Shown in pieces: positions 8,161-16,519 of a stretch of DNA of 64,000 nucleotides. This DNA comes from Paenibacillus sacheonensis. GTDB taxonomy: Bacteria; Bacillota; Bacilli; Paenibacillales; Paenibacillaceae. The stretch lies in NCBI RefSeq assembly GCF_009909195.1, contig NZ_JAAAMU010000026.1, forward strand, positions 16,870 through 80,869, in the 5' to 3' direction. The notes beneath the pieces were generated by a model. It was not told the origin of the DNA. It worked only from the letters and a program-made list of their open reading frames with translations, and made no database searches. Position 1 is the stretch's first letter. Each line of letters begins with the position of its first letter. A program made the position numbers and the translations under genes.

Positions 8161-9234
8161 TTACGCCAAGTTCTCGCGTTCCATCAATTCCGTCTGCGCC
8201 GTCAAAGTCAGCGCGTTGATGATCTCTTCCATGTCGCCGTTCAGCACGGAATCCAGCTTGTGCAGCGTCAGGCCGATGCGGTGATCGGTCACTCGGCTCT
8301 GCGGGTAGTTGTACGTGCGGATCCGCTCGCTGCGGTCGCCCGTGCCCACTTTGCTCTTCCGTTCGCCGGCGTACTTGGCCTCTTCCTCTTGGCGCTTCAA
8401 ATCCGAGATCCGCGCGCGAAGCACTTGAAGAGCCTTCGCCTTGTTCTCGTTCTGGGACTTGCCGTCTTGACACTGCGCCATGATGCCCGTCGGCACGTGA
8501 AGCACGCGCACGGCGGATTTGGTCGTGTTGACGGACTGGCCGCCCGCGCCGCTGGAGCAGTACGTATCGACGCGAATGTCTTTATCGAGAATCTCGACTT
8601 CGACCTCTTCCACTTCCGGCATGACGGCTACCGTCGACGTCGAAGTGTGGATGCGGCCGCCGGATTCCGTAACCGGAATGCGCTGCACGCGGTGCGCGCC
8701 GCTCTCGTATTTCAGCTTGCTGTACGCGCCTTTGCCCGTCACCATGAAGATGACCTCTTTGAAGCCGCCGAGATCGCTCTCGCTCGCCTCCATCAGCTCC
8801 ACGCGCCAGCCCTGCGTATCGGCGAATTTCATGTACATCCGGTACAAATCCGACGCGAACAAAGCCGCCTCGTCGCCGCCGGCCGCGCCGCGGATCTCGA
8901 CGATGACGTTCTTGTCGTCGTTCGGGTCCTTAGGAAGCAGCAGCACGTGAATTTCTTCTTCCAGCTGCGCCATGCGAGCGCTCAGCTCGTCGATCTCCAT
9001 CTTGACCATCTCGCGCATATCGTCGTCGAGCTTCTCGTTCTGCATGACCTTCGCATCGTCAAGCTGCTCGGATACCTGCTTGTATTCCATATATGCCGTA
9101 TAAGTGGGCTGCAAATCCGATTGTTCCTTGGAGAGCTCGCGCAGTCGCTTCGGTTCGCTTGCCACATCCGGATCGCACAACAGCTCGCTTAACTTCTCGT
9201 ATCGATCGGCGAGTGCCTGTAAACGGTCCAACAC
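8161..9234 (-). CDS. prfA: Peptide chain release factor 1
   Basis: Terminates translation at UAA and UAG. It has the RF1 tripeptide PVT (about residues 187-189) and the peptidyl-hydrolysis motif GAGGQSVNTTKSAV with GGQ at about 231-233, the target of the PrmC encoded just downstream. GTG 9234 is preferred: it has GAGGTG six bases upstream and gives the usual LDRLQALADRYEKLSELL start at 357 residues. The frame also opens three codons earlier with another GTG. The position after GGQ is Ser rather than the more frequent His. Confidence 0.97.
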   Translation of the reverse strand: MLDRLQALADRYEKLSELLCDPDVASEPKRLRELSKEQSDLQPTYTAYMEYKQVSEQLDDAKVMQNEKLDDDMREMVKMEIDELSARMAQLEEEIHVLLLPKDPNDDKNVIVEIRGAAGGDEAALFASDLYRMYMKFADTQGWRVELMEASESDLGGFKEVIFMVTGKGAYSKLKYESGAHRVQRIPVTESGGRIHTSTSTVAVMPEVEEVEVEILDKDIRVDTYCSSGAGGQSVNTTKSAVRVLHVPTGIMAQCQDGKSQNENKAKALQVLRARISDLKRQEEEAKYAGERKSKVGTGDRSERIRTYNYPQSRVTDHRIGLTLHKLDSVLNGDMEEIINALTLTAQTELMERENLA

Positions 9235-9366
9235 TGTCTTCACCTCTATATTGTTTTAGAATAAATCCAATCTTCGTCTCCCTAGTATAACATAACGCGC
9301 CGCATTCCATAAACGTGACAATTTTGGAGAATTGGCAGGGATCGCAAGGCAGAGGCAGCCGATCTC

Positions 9367-9451
9367 AAAAAAGGAACCTTCCGTGCGCGGCCGCTGCGGC
9401 AGTGTTCGCCCCAGCGGCCGCGCAGACGCCTTCGCGTCCGACGGAAGATTC
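9367..9451 (-). terminator. Large two-part terminator after the nitroreductase gene
   Basis: On the minus strand, outer arms GGAATCTTCCGT and ACGGAAGGTTCC enclose a second helix GCGCGGCCGCTG/CAGCGGCCGCGC, followed by TTTTTT. It ends the nitroreductase transcript before prfA. Confidence 0.8.
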
Positions 9452-9475
9452 CCTCTTGCAGGTCATGCAATCGAA

Positions 9476-10132
9476 TTAGTTGGACATGACGTTGTAGCTC
9501 GTGACTTCGTCGACCGCCAAACGGATCGTCGGATGTCCCGGCTTCGCCGCCTTGCCGACCGCAATCAGCATGATAGGCAGGTAACGCTCGCTGACACCGA
9601 ACGTTTCCTTGAACTTCGAGGCGTCATAGCCGCCCATCGGCACCGTATCCCAACCGCGTGCGCGTGCCGCAAGCATCAATTGCATGGAGACGAGGCCTCC
9701 GTCCGTTGCCACGATCTTCGTTCTCACTTCGGAGGGCAGGGACGAATACATCCCGACGGAGCGCTCCACGAACGCTTTCGCCGTGTCGGCCGGCATGAAG
9801 CCCGCTTCGACCGCGCGGCCGAAAATCGTCTCGGTCAGCTTGTAGGATTCCATGTCTCCCAGCACGGCGATGACCGCGGAGGCTTCCACCACTTGCTGTT
9901 GATTGAACGCGATCGGCAGCAGCTGCTGCTTCAGTTCTTCGGAATCGATGACGAGGAAGCGCCAAGGCTGGAGGTTCGAAGAAGACGGGGCCAGTATCGC
10001 CTCCCCGAGCAGCTCGTTTATTTCCTCGCGGGAAATTTTGAAGTTCGGATCGTACGCTCTAACGGACCGGCGCTCGCGGATAACCGTGGAGAAAGCTTGT
10101 TCTTCGCCTTGTTTTTGTTGAGTAGCCATCAT
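9476..10132 (-). CDS. NAD(P)H nitroreductase family protein
   Basis: FMN-binding oxidoreductase of the nitroreductase superfamily, 218 residues. N-terminal RERRSVRAYD is the FMN-phosphate-binding segment, followed by EAILAPSSSNLQPWRF (dimer and flavin contact) and a C-terminal GYDASKFKETFGV loop. The natural substrate cannot be told. ATG 10132 (or 10129) follows GGGAGG. A consensus sigma-A promoter lies upstream inside the end of the neighbouring Rrf2 gene, with two dyads between promoter and start. The Rrf2 regulator therefore probably controls this gene. Confidence 0.9.
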   Translation of the reverse strand: MMATQQKQGEEQAFSTVIRERRSVRAYDPNFKISREEINELLGEAILAPSSSNLQPWRFLVIDSEELKQQLLPIAFNQQQVVEASAVIAVLGDMESYKLTETIFGRAVEAGFMPADTAKAFVERSVGMYSSLPSEVRTKIVATDGGLVSMQLMLAARARGWDTVPMGGYDASKFKETFGVSERYLPIMLIAVGKAAKPGHPTIRLAVDEVTSYNVMSN

Positions 10133-10164
10133 GAATTCCTCCCAATAATAAAATGATTTCTAGT

Positions 10165-10184
10165 CTGTGTTAAAATCTGCACAG
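10165..10184. promoter_or_regulatory. Dyad CTGTG-N10-CACAG upstream of the nitroreductase
   Basis: A 20-bp inverted repeat in the untranslated leader of the nitroreductase gene. It shares the ACTGTG half-site with the dyad at 10234-10255. Likely second operator for the adjacent Rrf2 protein (inference). Confidence 0.5.
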
Positions 10185-10233
10185 TATAGATCAAAAAAAT
10201 AGCCGTCACTTGCAGTATATGTGTCTCCGATCA

Positions 10234-10281
10234 ACTGTTGCATATATCGCACAGTATAAGGCGAAAAAAATCCGTTGTCAA
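10234..10281 (-). promoter_or_regulatory. Sigma-A promoter and overlapping Rrf2-type operator
   Basis: On the minus strand TTGACA (10276-10281) and TATACT (10253-10258) are exactly 17 bases apart. The dyad ACTGT-N12-ACAGT at 10234-10255 covers the downstream edge of the -10. The -35 overlaps the stop codon region of the upstream Rrf2 gene. A repressor bound here would block transcription of the nitroreductase. Confidence 0.7.
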
Positions 10282-10748
10282 CCGCCTGCTTTTTCATGCT
10301 TGCTTTCGCAATTGATCGTCCGGTCAGCCAACTCGCCAAGCGTGTATCTCCCGAGCAGCGCCTGAAGCGATTTGTCCATCTCGGTCGAAATCTCGGAGAA
10401 AATCGTATTCATCTCCACGCCAAACGGATGCGTCCCCGTCGTCTCCTTCATGCCGTTGCAAAGCGGATCCGCGACCTGCAGCGCATTGAAGACGTCGGCG
10501 AGGGAAACCGTATGCGGGTCCTTGCGCAGGCGATAACCGCCGTCGCGGCCTTCGCGCGTCTCGAGTATGCCTCCCCTTGCGAGAATGGCGAGGATGCGTC
10601 GAAGCAAGGTCGGCTCGGACTGAAGCTGGAGAGCGAGTTCCGCGCTCGGACAAGTTTGGACGTTGTCCCGGGACAAAATGACAAGCGCCTGCAGGGCAAG
10701 CCCGAACCACTTGGGATTATGAGAGCCCGTGCATTTCTCCATGTTCAT
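10278..10748 (-). CDS. Rrf2 family transcriptional regulator
   Basis: 156-residue winged-helix repressor. The pattern FGLALQALVILSRD, SAELALQLQSEPTLLRRILAI (recognition helix region), GGILETREGRDGGYRL (wing) is typical of Rrf2. Cysteines at about residues 6, 33 and 92 could be redox-sensing, but the compact three-cysteine iron-sulfur set of IscR/NsrR is not obvious. ATG 10748 follows AAGGAGGG; the frame remains open upstream without a better ribosome site. It lies 145 bases upstream of the nitroreductase on the same strand. Confidence 0.88.
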   Translation of the reverse strand: MNMEKCTGSHNPKWFGLALQALVILSRDNVQTCPSAELALQLQSEPTLLRRILAILARGGILETREGRDGGYRLRKDPHTVSLADVFNALQVADPLCNGMKETTGTHPFGVEMNTIFSEISTEMDKSLQALLGRYTLGELADRTINCESKHEKAGG

Positions 10749-10950
10749 TTTGATTCCCTCCTTATCGCGCTGCGTGAGCTTCGTGTGCTTGAATTGTATC
10801 GAATCCGCGAGCCCCCGGCAAGAGGCAAATCCCTGGCTTTGTAACGGAGATGTACCGGGTTCGAGCATCTGCCGGGCTGATGAGATAGCGATTGAGCCAA
10901 CTTCCGGCCGACTTCAAGCCGCGTCGGAATCGGCATCGATGCGCGCACAA

Positions 10951-10974
10951 GCAAAAGACCCGGTGGCCCGGGTC
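10951..10974 (-). terminator. Intrinsic terminator after ychF
   Basis: On the minus strand GACCCGG and CCGGGTC pair around GCCA, followed by TTTTGC. It lies 27 bases past the ychF stop. Confidence 0.75.
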
Positions 10975-11000
10975 CCTGTCGATGACGATATGAGCCAATC

Positions 11001-12101
11001 TTATACGTTGAAACGGAAATGCATGACGTCGCCGTCCTGCACCACGTATTCTTTGCCTTCCAGACGGAGCTGGCCGCGCTCTTTGGCCGCGTTCATGGAG
11101 CCTGCCGCCATCAGATCATCGTACGAAACAACCTCGGCACGGATGAAGCCGCGTTCGAAATCGGTATGGATGACGCCCGCCGCTTGCGGCGCCTTCATGC
11201 CCTTGCGGATCGTCCAGGCGCGAACTTCCTGCACGCCGGCCGTGAAGTACGTGTACAACCCAAGCAGCTTGTAAGCCGCGTGAATGAGGCGGTTCAAGCC
11301 GGATTCCGTCAGGCCGAGCTCTTCCAGGAACATTTCCTTGTCTTCGCCTTCCAGCTCCGCGATCTCGGCTTCCACTTTCGCGCTGATCGGCACGACTTGC
11401 GCGCCTTCGGCCTTGGCGAATTCGCGCACGAGCTCGACGTAGCTGTTGCCGTCGGAATTCGCCGCTTCGCCCTCGCTGACGTTAGCCGCGTACAGCACCG
11501 GTTTCATCGTCAGCAGGTGAAGATCGCGCACGAGCGCCTTCTCGTCATCGGAGAGTTCGATGCTGCGCGCGGGCTGATCGTTGTACAGCGCTTCTTTGAT
11601 GCGTTCGAGCGTTTCCACCTCTTGGGCAACCTTCTTGTCGCCGCCCTTCAGGTTTTTGCGGGAGCGCTCGATTTTGCGGTCGACGGAGTCGATGTCCGCC
11701 AAGATCAGCTCGAGGTTGATCGTGTTGATGTCGCCGATCGGGTCCACTTTGCCGGATACGTGCGTGATGTTGTCGTCCTGGAAGCAGCGAACCACGTGCA
11801 CGATCGCGTCCACCTCGCGGATGTGGGCGAGGAACTTGTTGCCAAGGCCTTCGCCTTTGCTCGCGCCCTTCACGATTCCCGCGATATCGATGAATTCGAA
11901 GGCGGTCGGCACCGTTTTGTTCGGCACCACCAATTCCGTCAATTTATCCAAACGCTCGTCCGGCACCTCCACGACCCCGACGTTCGGGTCGATCGTGCAG
12001 AACGGATAGTTCGCGGACTCCGCGCCCGCTTGCGTAATTGCGTTAAACAGCGTCGATTTGCCTACGTTCGGCAAGCCAACGATACCAGCTTTCAAAGCCA
12101 T
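11001..12101 (-). CDS. ychF: Redox-regulated ATPase YchF (OLA1 family)
   Basis: Obg-like P-loop protein that hydrolyses ATP and binds ribosomes. Walker A is GLPNVGKST near the N-terminus, then YPFCTIDPNVGVV, the G3-like DIAGIVKGASKGEGLGNKFL loop, and a C-terminal TGS domain ending VVQDGDVMHFRFNV. Starting at ATG 12101 (AGGGGTG upstream) gives 366 residues, the family norm, and the usual MALKAGIVG opening. The frame is open to 12149 but that extension is not supported. Confidence 0.96.
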   Translation of the reverse strand: MALKAGIVGLPNVGKSTLFNAITQAGAESANYPFCTIDPNVGVVEVPDERLDKLTELVVPNKTVPTAFEFIDIAGIVKGASKGEGLGNKFLAHIREVDAIVHVVRCFQDDNITHVSGKVDPIGDINTINLELILADIDSVDRKIERSRKNLKGGDKKVAQEVETLERIKEALYNDQPARSIELSDDEKALVRDLHLLTMKPVLYAANVSEGEAANSDGNSYVELVREFAKAEGAQVVPISAKVEAEIAELEGEDKEMFLEELGLTESGLNRLIHAAYKLLGLYTYFTAGVQEVRAWTIRKGMKAPQAAGVIHTDFERGFIRAEVVSYDDLMAAGSMNAAKERGQLRLEGKEYVVQDGDVMHFRFNV

Positions 12102-12407
12102 TGCCGTACACCCCTGTTCCGTTTTAAACAATCTCAGGCCATTATACATGAAGGGACCTAAATAAAAAAGGCGAATCCGTCCCCTTCCCGCAATTTGCCT
12201 GTATCTTGTCCATGGTCATCGAGCCAGTCCGTCCCCGACCCCCCGCAAGGCCTGGAGCCTCCGAAAGCTGGAATTACCTCCCCTTCAGCCGCAGGGACTT
12301 TCTTCCTTATTTGGAACCGATTCATTGCGGGAAACGATGCCAGCCTTTAGGATGAAACTATTCTGCGGCGTCGCGATTGTCGCGGCTTCAATAGGGGAGG
12401 TTCGAAA

Positions 12408-12695
12408 ATGACGTTCGGCATGACGCTTCTCGAGATCTTCGTCGCGTTGGTTTGTTTGGCCGTACTGTTCGGGGTTTGGGTGAACAGCGACGACCCCGCG
12501 CTAACGGGACTCGCCATTCTGACCGCATTGCTGACCTTCAATGCGATTCTGCTTGCGCAAGCATTAGGCTCGGAAGGAGCTTACCTTTTCTTTCGCCTGT
12601 CGCTTTCGGCCGCCCGCGTCTGGCTGTCGCTCAATCTGACCGGGGCGCTCATTGCGTTCACCGCCTATATCTTCGTAAAACAAGCCGACAGGTAG
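12408..12695 (+). CDS. Small membrane protein, unknown
   Basis: A 95-residue protein I do not recognise. It has three hydrophobic segments: about residues 6-24 (LLEIFVALVCLAVLFGVWV), 31-50 (LTGLAILTALLTFNAILLAQ) and 72-91 (SLNLTGALIAFTAYIFVK). A short polar loop NSDDP joins the first two. ATG 12408 has GGGGAGG at ideal spacing, which supports it as a real gene. It is followed closely by another small plus-strand gene, possibly in the same transcript. Confidence 0.65.
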   Translation: MTFGMTLLEIFVALVCLAVLFGVWVNSDDPALTGLAILTALLTFNAILLAQALGSEGAYLFFRLSLSAARVWLSLNLTGALIAFTAYIFVKQADR

Positions 12696-12805
12696 GGTGT
12701 ATGAATTCCTGCGATTCAAGACCTCGATTCCATCGTTCTCAGCGCATGCCGGCCCCGCAATCCGAACATACTACGGGCGACGTTACCTGTTGGAGGTGAA
12801 ACGGC

Positions 12806-12952
12806 ATGGAGAACAAGACCCACGAAGGCAATTACAAAGGCACCACCCATATGAAAGCCAAAAACCAAGACATGGCCTTCGTCAACGATACATTGGAGGA
12901 CGCCAAGTCCATCACGAATTACAGCAGCGTGAAGAAGAAAACGGATAAATAA
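12806..12952 (+). CDS. Small hydrophilic protein, unknown
   Basis: A 48-residue reading frame starting ENKTHEGNYKGTTHMKAKN and ending SSVKKKTDK. It is rich in Lys, Asn, Thr and Asp, with no hydrophobic segment. GGAGGTG lies seven bases before ATG 12806, and a strong terminator follows, so it looks like a genuine short gene. Its size and composition resemble the many small hydrophilic sporulation-associated proteins of Bacillota, but that is only a guess. Confidence 0.6.
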   Translation: MENKTHEGNYKGTTHMKAKNQDMAFVNDTLEDAKSITNYSSVKKKTDK

Positions 12953-13033
12953 CGCGCAGGCTCCGATTGAACATCCGGCCCTTACCCGTTATCGCAACCC
13001 GACATTTCGGGCGGCCAAAACCGCCCAGGCAGA

Positions 13034-13086
13034 ACAAAGGCGCCCGCCTCGGTCTACTTGACCGAACGGACGCCTTTGTTGTTGTT
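13034..13086. terminator. Bidirectional terminator
   Basis: CAAAGGCG and CGCCTTTG arms with an inner CGGTC/GACCG helix lie between the small plus-strand gene ending at 12952 and the minus-strand MerR gene ending at 13116. T-rich tracts occur on both sides. Confidence 0.75.
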
Positions 13087-13115
13087 CCGCTTGCCTGCAG
13101 GCATACGGAAGCAGT

Positions 13116-13889
13116 CTACGCACCACCGCCTGCCGCGCCGGTATAAATATGGATCGCATCCCGCAGGAATTCGGCCGTCCCGGGCTGGTTCACGTCGTAA
13201 TACGCCCGGAAGCGCTCGTCGTCCACGTACATTTGCGCCAGATTGGCATGCGCCTCCTTGCTGTAACCGTCCCAGTAGAAGCTCAGCCATTGGCGGTGCA
13301 GGTCCGCAGCGCGCTGGGCGGCCTCGCCTGCCGGATCCCCGGTCTTGAACGCCTCCGCAAGCGTACCGAGCACCTCCTGCGTCAGCCGGTTCTGCTGCTC
13401 GTGCTGCTCCTGCGTCATGCCTTTCAGCTTGGCGTTCGACCTGTTTACGGCATCGTCGCCGTATTTCTCCCGCGCTTCCTTGCCGTACTGCTGCTCGTTC
13501 TCGTCGATCATCCGCTGCTTGAAGCCCTCGAATTTCTCTTGGTCGCTCATGTCTGTTCTCCCCTCGGCCGATGCGATCGTCTTCTCCACGTTCGCGATAA
13601 GCGCATCGAGCTGTTTTCGTTTATCGAGAAGCTGCTCGCGATGCCGGCGCAGGGCCGCTTCGCCGTCGAAGGCCGGGTCCGTCACGATTGCTTTGATCTG
13701 GTCCAAATGAACGCCGAGCTCCCGATAGAACAGGATCTGCTGCAGCTTGCCGACCTCGGCCTGACCGTAAATCCGGTAGCCGGACGCGTTCGTCCTGGCC
13801 GGCTTCAAGAGTCCGATCTCGTCGTAGAACCGCAGCGTCCGCGTGCTGATTCCCGCGAGCCTGCCCAGCTTCTGCACGGTGTATTCCAC
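13116..13889 (-). CDS. MerR family regulator with TipA-like ligand domain
   Basis: The N-terminal MerR helix-turn-helix reads YTVQKLGRLAGISTRTLRFYDEIGLLKPARTNASGYRIYG. A coiled-coil follows, then a C-terminal TipAS-like domain (about residues 130-257) with KYGDDAVNRSNAKLKGMTQEQ and the HRQWLSFYWDGYSKEAH stretch. TipA/Mta-type proteins activate multidrug transporter or self genes on binding hydrophobic compounds. GTG 13889 follows GGGAGGTG, giving 257 residues; the frame is open to 13922. Its promoter has the stretched 19-bp spacer that MerR proteins act on, suggesting autoregulation. Confidence 0.9.
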   Translation of the reverse strand: MEYTVQKLGRLAGISTRTLRFYDEIGLLKPARTNASGYRIYGQAEVGKLQQILFYRELGVHLDQIKAIVTDPAFDGEAALRRHREQLLDKRKQLDALIANVEKTIASAEGRTDMSDQEKFEGFKQRMIDENEQQYGKEAREKYGDDAVNRSNAKLKGMTQEQHEQQNRLTQEVLGTLAEAFKTGDPAGEAAQRAADLHRQWLSFYWDGYSKEAHANLAQMYVDDERFRAYYDVNQPGTAEFLRDAIHIYTGAAGGGA

Positions 13890-13911
13890 CTTCTCACCTC
13901 CCGATAACCTC

Positions 13912-13942
13912 ACTCTACACATTGACGTAACGTGAATGTCAA
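13912..13942 (-). promoter_or_regulatory. MerR-type promoter with 19-bp spacer
   Basis: On the minus strand TTGACA (13937-13942) and TAGAGT (13912-13917) are 19 bases apart. The spacer with its flank contains a TTGAC/GTCAA dyad. An over-long spacer with a central dyad is the hallmark of promoters activated by DNA-distorting MerR proteins. Confidence 0.7.
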
Positions 13943-14025
13943 ACCCGAATTTCGCGGGGAAATAAAATCAATCATGCTCCATCGCCGACTCCATATAGCC
14001 TGCCGTTTCAGCCGCCGGTCCAATC

Positions 14026-14054
14026 AAAAACCCGGCGTGCCGCAGCGCCGGGTT
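14026..14054 (-). terminator. Intrinsic terminator after the molybdopterin enzyme gene
   Basis: On the minus strand AACCCGGCG pairs with CGCCGGGTT around an 8-nt loop, followed by further T residues. Confidence 0.75.
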
Positions 14055-14112
14055 AATAGATTATTTGCATGGTTGGAGCGAACCGCAGTTTGCAGGAATA
14101 CTTCTAATCCTT

Positions 14113-15381
14113 CTAGATCCACGCGTCCTTGGAGTAGCCGCGCTCTTCCCAGTACCCGGTATGATCGTAGTCGATCAGCTCGATGATTTTCAGCCACTTC
14201 ACCGACTTGTACGCGTACATCTTCGGCACGACGAGCCGAACGGGACCGCCGAGATCGCTCGGAATCGGCTGCCCGTCGTGGAGGACGGCAACGATGACGT
14301 CGTCCATGTCCGCCTGCTCCAGCGTCAGCGAGTCCGTGTAGACGCCGTCGCCGGAATAAAATTTGACCATTTTGGCGCTCGATTTCACCCCGGCCATGCG
14401 AAGAAGGTCCTTCAGCTTGATGCCTTCCCACGTGTTGCTGTATACCGACCAGCCCGTGACGCAGTGAAAGTCGCTGACCTGCACCTCGCGCTTCAACGCC
14501 ACGAACTGCTCCCAGTTCCACTGCAGCTTCTTCTCGACCAGCCCTTCGACGGTCAATGAAAAATTGCTATTGTCGAACTTCGGGATCGGCGTAACCGTGT
14601 ACACGCGAAACGAACCCTTGCTGCCTCCGCCGATCGGCGGACTGGAGGCCGGCAGCGGCGAAGGCGCGGGTATCAGCCTGTTGGCATCCTTCTCTACCGC
14701 CGCGCTGTAATCCATTCCGGAGCCCAGCTGATTGCCGAGCCAGCGCAGGAAAGACGGCCCCGCCGCAATGGCGATGCCGGCGCCGACGGCCGTCTTGATG
14801 AAAGTCGCCCGCGACATCACGGCCGTGGGCTTCGCCGCCGGATGGAGGCCGTCATTTCGGCCCGCGCTCGAAGCATCGACCGCTAAGCCCTCGCCGACCC
14901 GACCGGTCTTCACGGTGCGGCGGTGCGGCTCCTTGAGCCATTTGAGCCGCGTGACGGAATGATAAATAACGTAAGGCAGGCCGATCCACGTGAGCAGATC
15001 ATGGACCAGCAGCGCGTTGCTCGACCAGCGCGGCCCGATGGCCCGGAACTGCCACAGCAGCAGGCCCGAGATCAGCCAGCCGACGAGCAGCGCAAACACG
15101 ATAATGACATTGGCCTTCTGCGCCGTCTTGCCTCGCAGCTGCTTCCAGTGCTTCCCGGCAAGTAGCAAATAATACACGACCGGCAAGAGCGAAGCGATCC
15201 CGACGATGATATGCACGTACCGGATGATGACGCGTCCCTCTCCGAGAATGCCGCGCCACAGTCCTTGGAACAAGATCAATCCCGTAAACGCCAGCACAAC
15301 GACAATCCAACCGTTCCAAGCATGCAGGGACACCAGCTTCTTGCCATATCCCTTGCGAAGCTTACTCAGCCATCCCGCCAT
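14113..15381 (-). CDS. Membrane-anchored molybdopterin oxidoreductase (sulfite-oxidase fold)
   Basis: Two-part protein of 422 residues. The N-terminal half has at least four transmembrane segments with histidines positioned like a b-type cytochrome (SLHAWNGW, YVHIIVG, LLVHDLLTW, YVIYHSVTRL). A second hydrophobic segment near TFIKTAVGAGIAIAAGPSF starts the C-terminal oxidoreductase domain. That domain has the YedY/sulfite-oxidase cysteine ligand in VSDFHCVTGWSVYSN and the DLGGPVRLVVPKMYAYKSVKWL block. It looks like a fusion of membrane haem protein and YedY-like catalytic subunit, facing outside. ATG 15381 follows GAGGAGG; the frame is open to 15405. Substrate unknown; repair of oxidised methionine by MsrPQ is the closest analogue. 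Confidence 0.85.
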   Translation of the reverse strand: MAGWLSKLRKGYGKKLVSLHAWNGWIVVVLAFTGLILFQGLWRGILGEGRVIIRYVHIIVGIASLLPVVYYLLLAGKHWKQLRGKTAQKANVIIVFALLVGWLISGLLLWQFRAIGPRWSSNALLVHDLLTWIGLPYVIYHSVTRLKWLKEPHRRTVKTGRVGEGLAVDASSAGRNDGLHPAAKPTAVMSRATFIKTAVGAGIAIAAGPSFLRWLGNQLGSGMDYSAAVEKDANRLIPAPSPLPASSPPIGGGSKGSFRVYTVTPIPKFDNSNFSLTVEGLVEKKLQWNWEQFVALKREVQVSDFHCVTGWSVYSNTWEGIKLKDLLRMAGVKSSAKMVKFYSGDGVYTDSLTLEQADMDDVIVAVLHDGQPIPSDLGGPVRLVVPKMYAYKSVKWLKIIELIDYDHTGYWEERGYSKDAWI

Positions 15382-15594
15382 GGGATCGACCTCCTCATTC
15401 CGCATTCGAGATTACTACGGTTACGAATCCGCAAAGAGCAGAAAGCGCTTTTACCTTATTATAACGCTCCGGGCGCAGGAAACGAACTCGGTGTAGCATA
15501 TATTCCCTTCCAGCATAGCGAAGGAACATAACCGAAGAACAACGAAAAGATTACGAAAGTATTAAATCAGCGGGGTCCAATCGGACGCGGGGCT

Positions 15595-16310
15595 CGTGCG
15601 AGTGGCGCGCGAAGCGCGGCCGACAGCGCAGCTGGCCGCACCGGCGCAGCCAAGCGGAAGCGAGGCAAGCACTGCGCAAAGCGCATCAAGCGCGAAATAG
15701 ACGAGCGACGCGAGGCGCGCATAAGCGTCGCGCGAAGCGCAGCGGACAGCGCAGCGGACAGCGCAGCTGGCCGCACCGGCGCAGCCGAGCGGAAGCGAGG
15801 CAAGCACTGCGCGAAGCGCATCAAGCGCGAAGCAGACGAGCGACGCGAGACGCGCATAAGCGTCGCGCGAAGCGCGGCGGACAGCGCAGCTGGCCGCACA
15901 GGCGCAGCCAAGCGGAAGCGAGGCAAGCACTGCGCGAAGCGCATCAAGCGCGAAGCAGACGAGCGACGCGAGGCGCATATGAGCACGGAGCGCGAAGCGC
16001 CGGCGGACAGCGCAGCTGGCCGCACCGGCGCAGCCAAGCGGAAGCGAGGCAAGCACTGCGCGAAGCGCATCAAGCGCGAAATAGACGAGCGACGCGAGGC
16101 GCATATGAGCACGGAGCGCGAAGCGCCGGCGGACAGCGCAGCTGGCCGCCCTCCGGCGAAGCCGAGCGGAAGCGAGGCAAGCACTCCGCGAAGCGCATCA
16201 AGCGCGAAATAGACGAGCGACGCGAGACGCATATGAGCACCGCGCGAAGCGCCGGCGGACAGCGCAGCTGGCCGCCCTCCGGCGAAGCCAAGCGAAGCCA
16301 GCCCAAAATA
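15595..16310. repeat. GC-rich tandem array, about 125-bp unit, six copies
   Basis: The marker AGCTGGCCGC recurs at about 15630, 15765, 15888, 16013, 16139 and 16265, so the period is 123-135 bases. Each unit also holds GCAAGCACTGCGCGAAGCGC and a GACGAGCGACGCGAG-type word. Units differ by small changes and one 12-base internal duplication. Long open frames on both strands here are by-products of the repeat and lack ribosome sites. Confidence 0.85.
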
Positions 16311-16319
16311 AAAACCGGG

Positions 16320-16505
16320 ACGAGACGAAGGAGAGCGACCTTGGTGCGGAGCACCACGGAAGCGCTAATTCGTCTCGTCCCGGCTCACGGGCTGGCGAGC
16401 TTTCATCAAAGGGGGGAGGGGGGCATTGCCCCCACTCGCTCTACCACCCTGCGAAGGTTTGCGAATGGGAACGACTTTGGTGCGGAGCACCACGGGAGTG
16501 CCCAT
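16320..16505. repeat. Dispersed repeat carrying TGGTGC-GGA-GCACCA palindrome, two partial copies
   Basis: Two segments around 16339-16360 and 16462-16500 share CTTTGGTGCGGAGCACCACG and GAATGGG/GCGAA words with the larger array at 21.7-22.2 kb, in opposite orientation. It lies between the 125-bp array and trxA. Confidence 0.75.
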
Positions 16506-16519
16506 CGCAACACCGCAGC

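Noticed and set aside
11019..12161. 380-codon plus-strand frame opposite ychF
   Set aside because: Shadow of a highly conserved gene; no start signal.
15562..16232. Repetitive open frames encoding RLASLVYFALDALRAVLASL-like repeats
   Set aside because: They arise from the 125-bp tandem array, overlap one another in two frames and lack ribosome sites.
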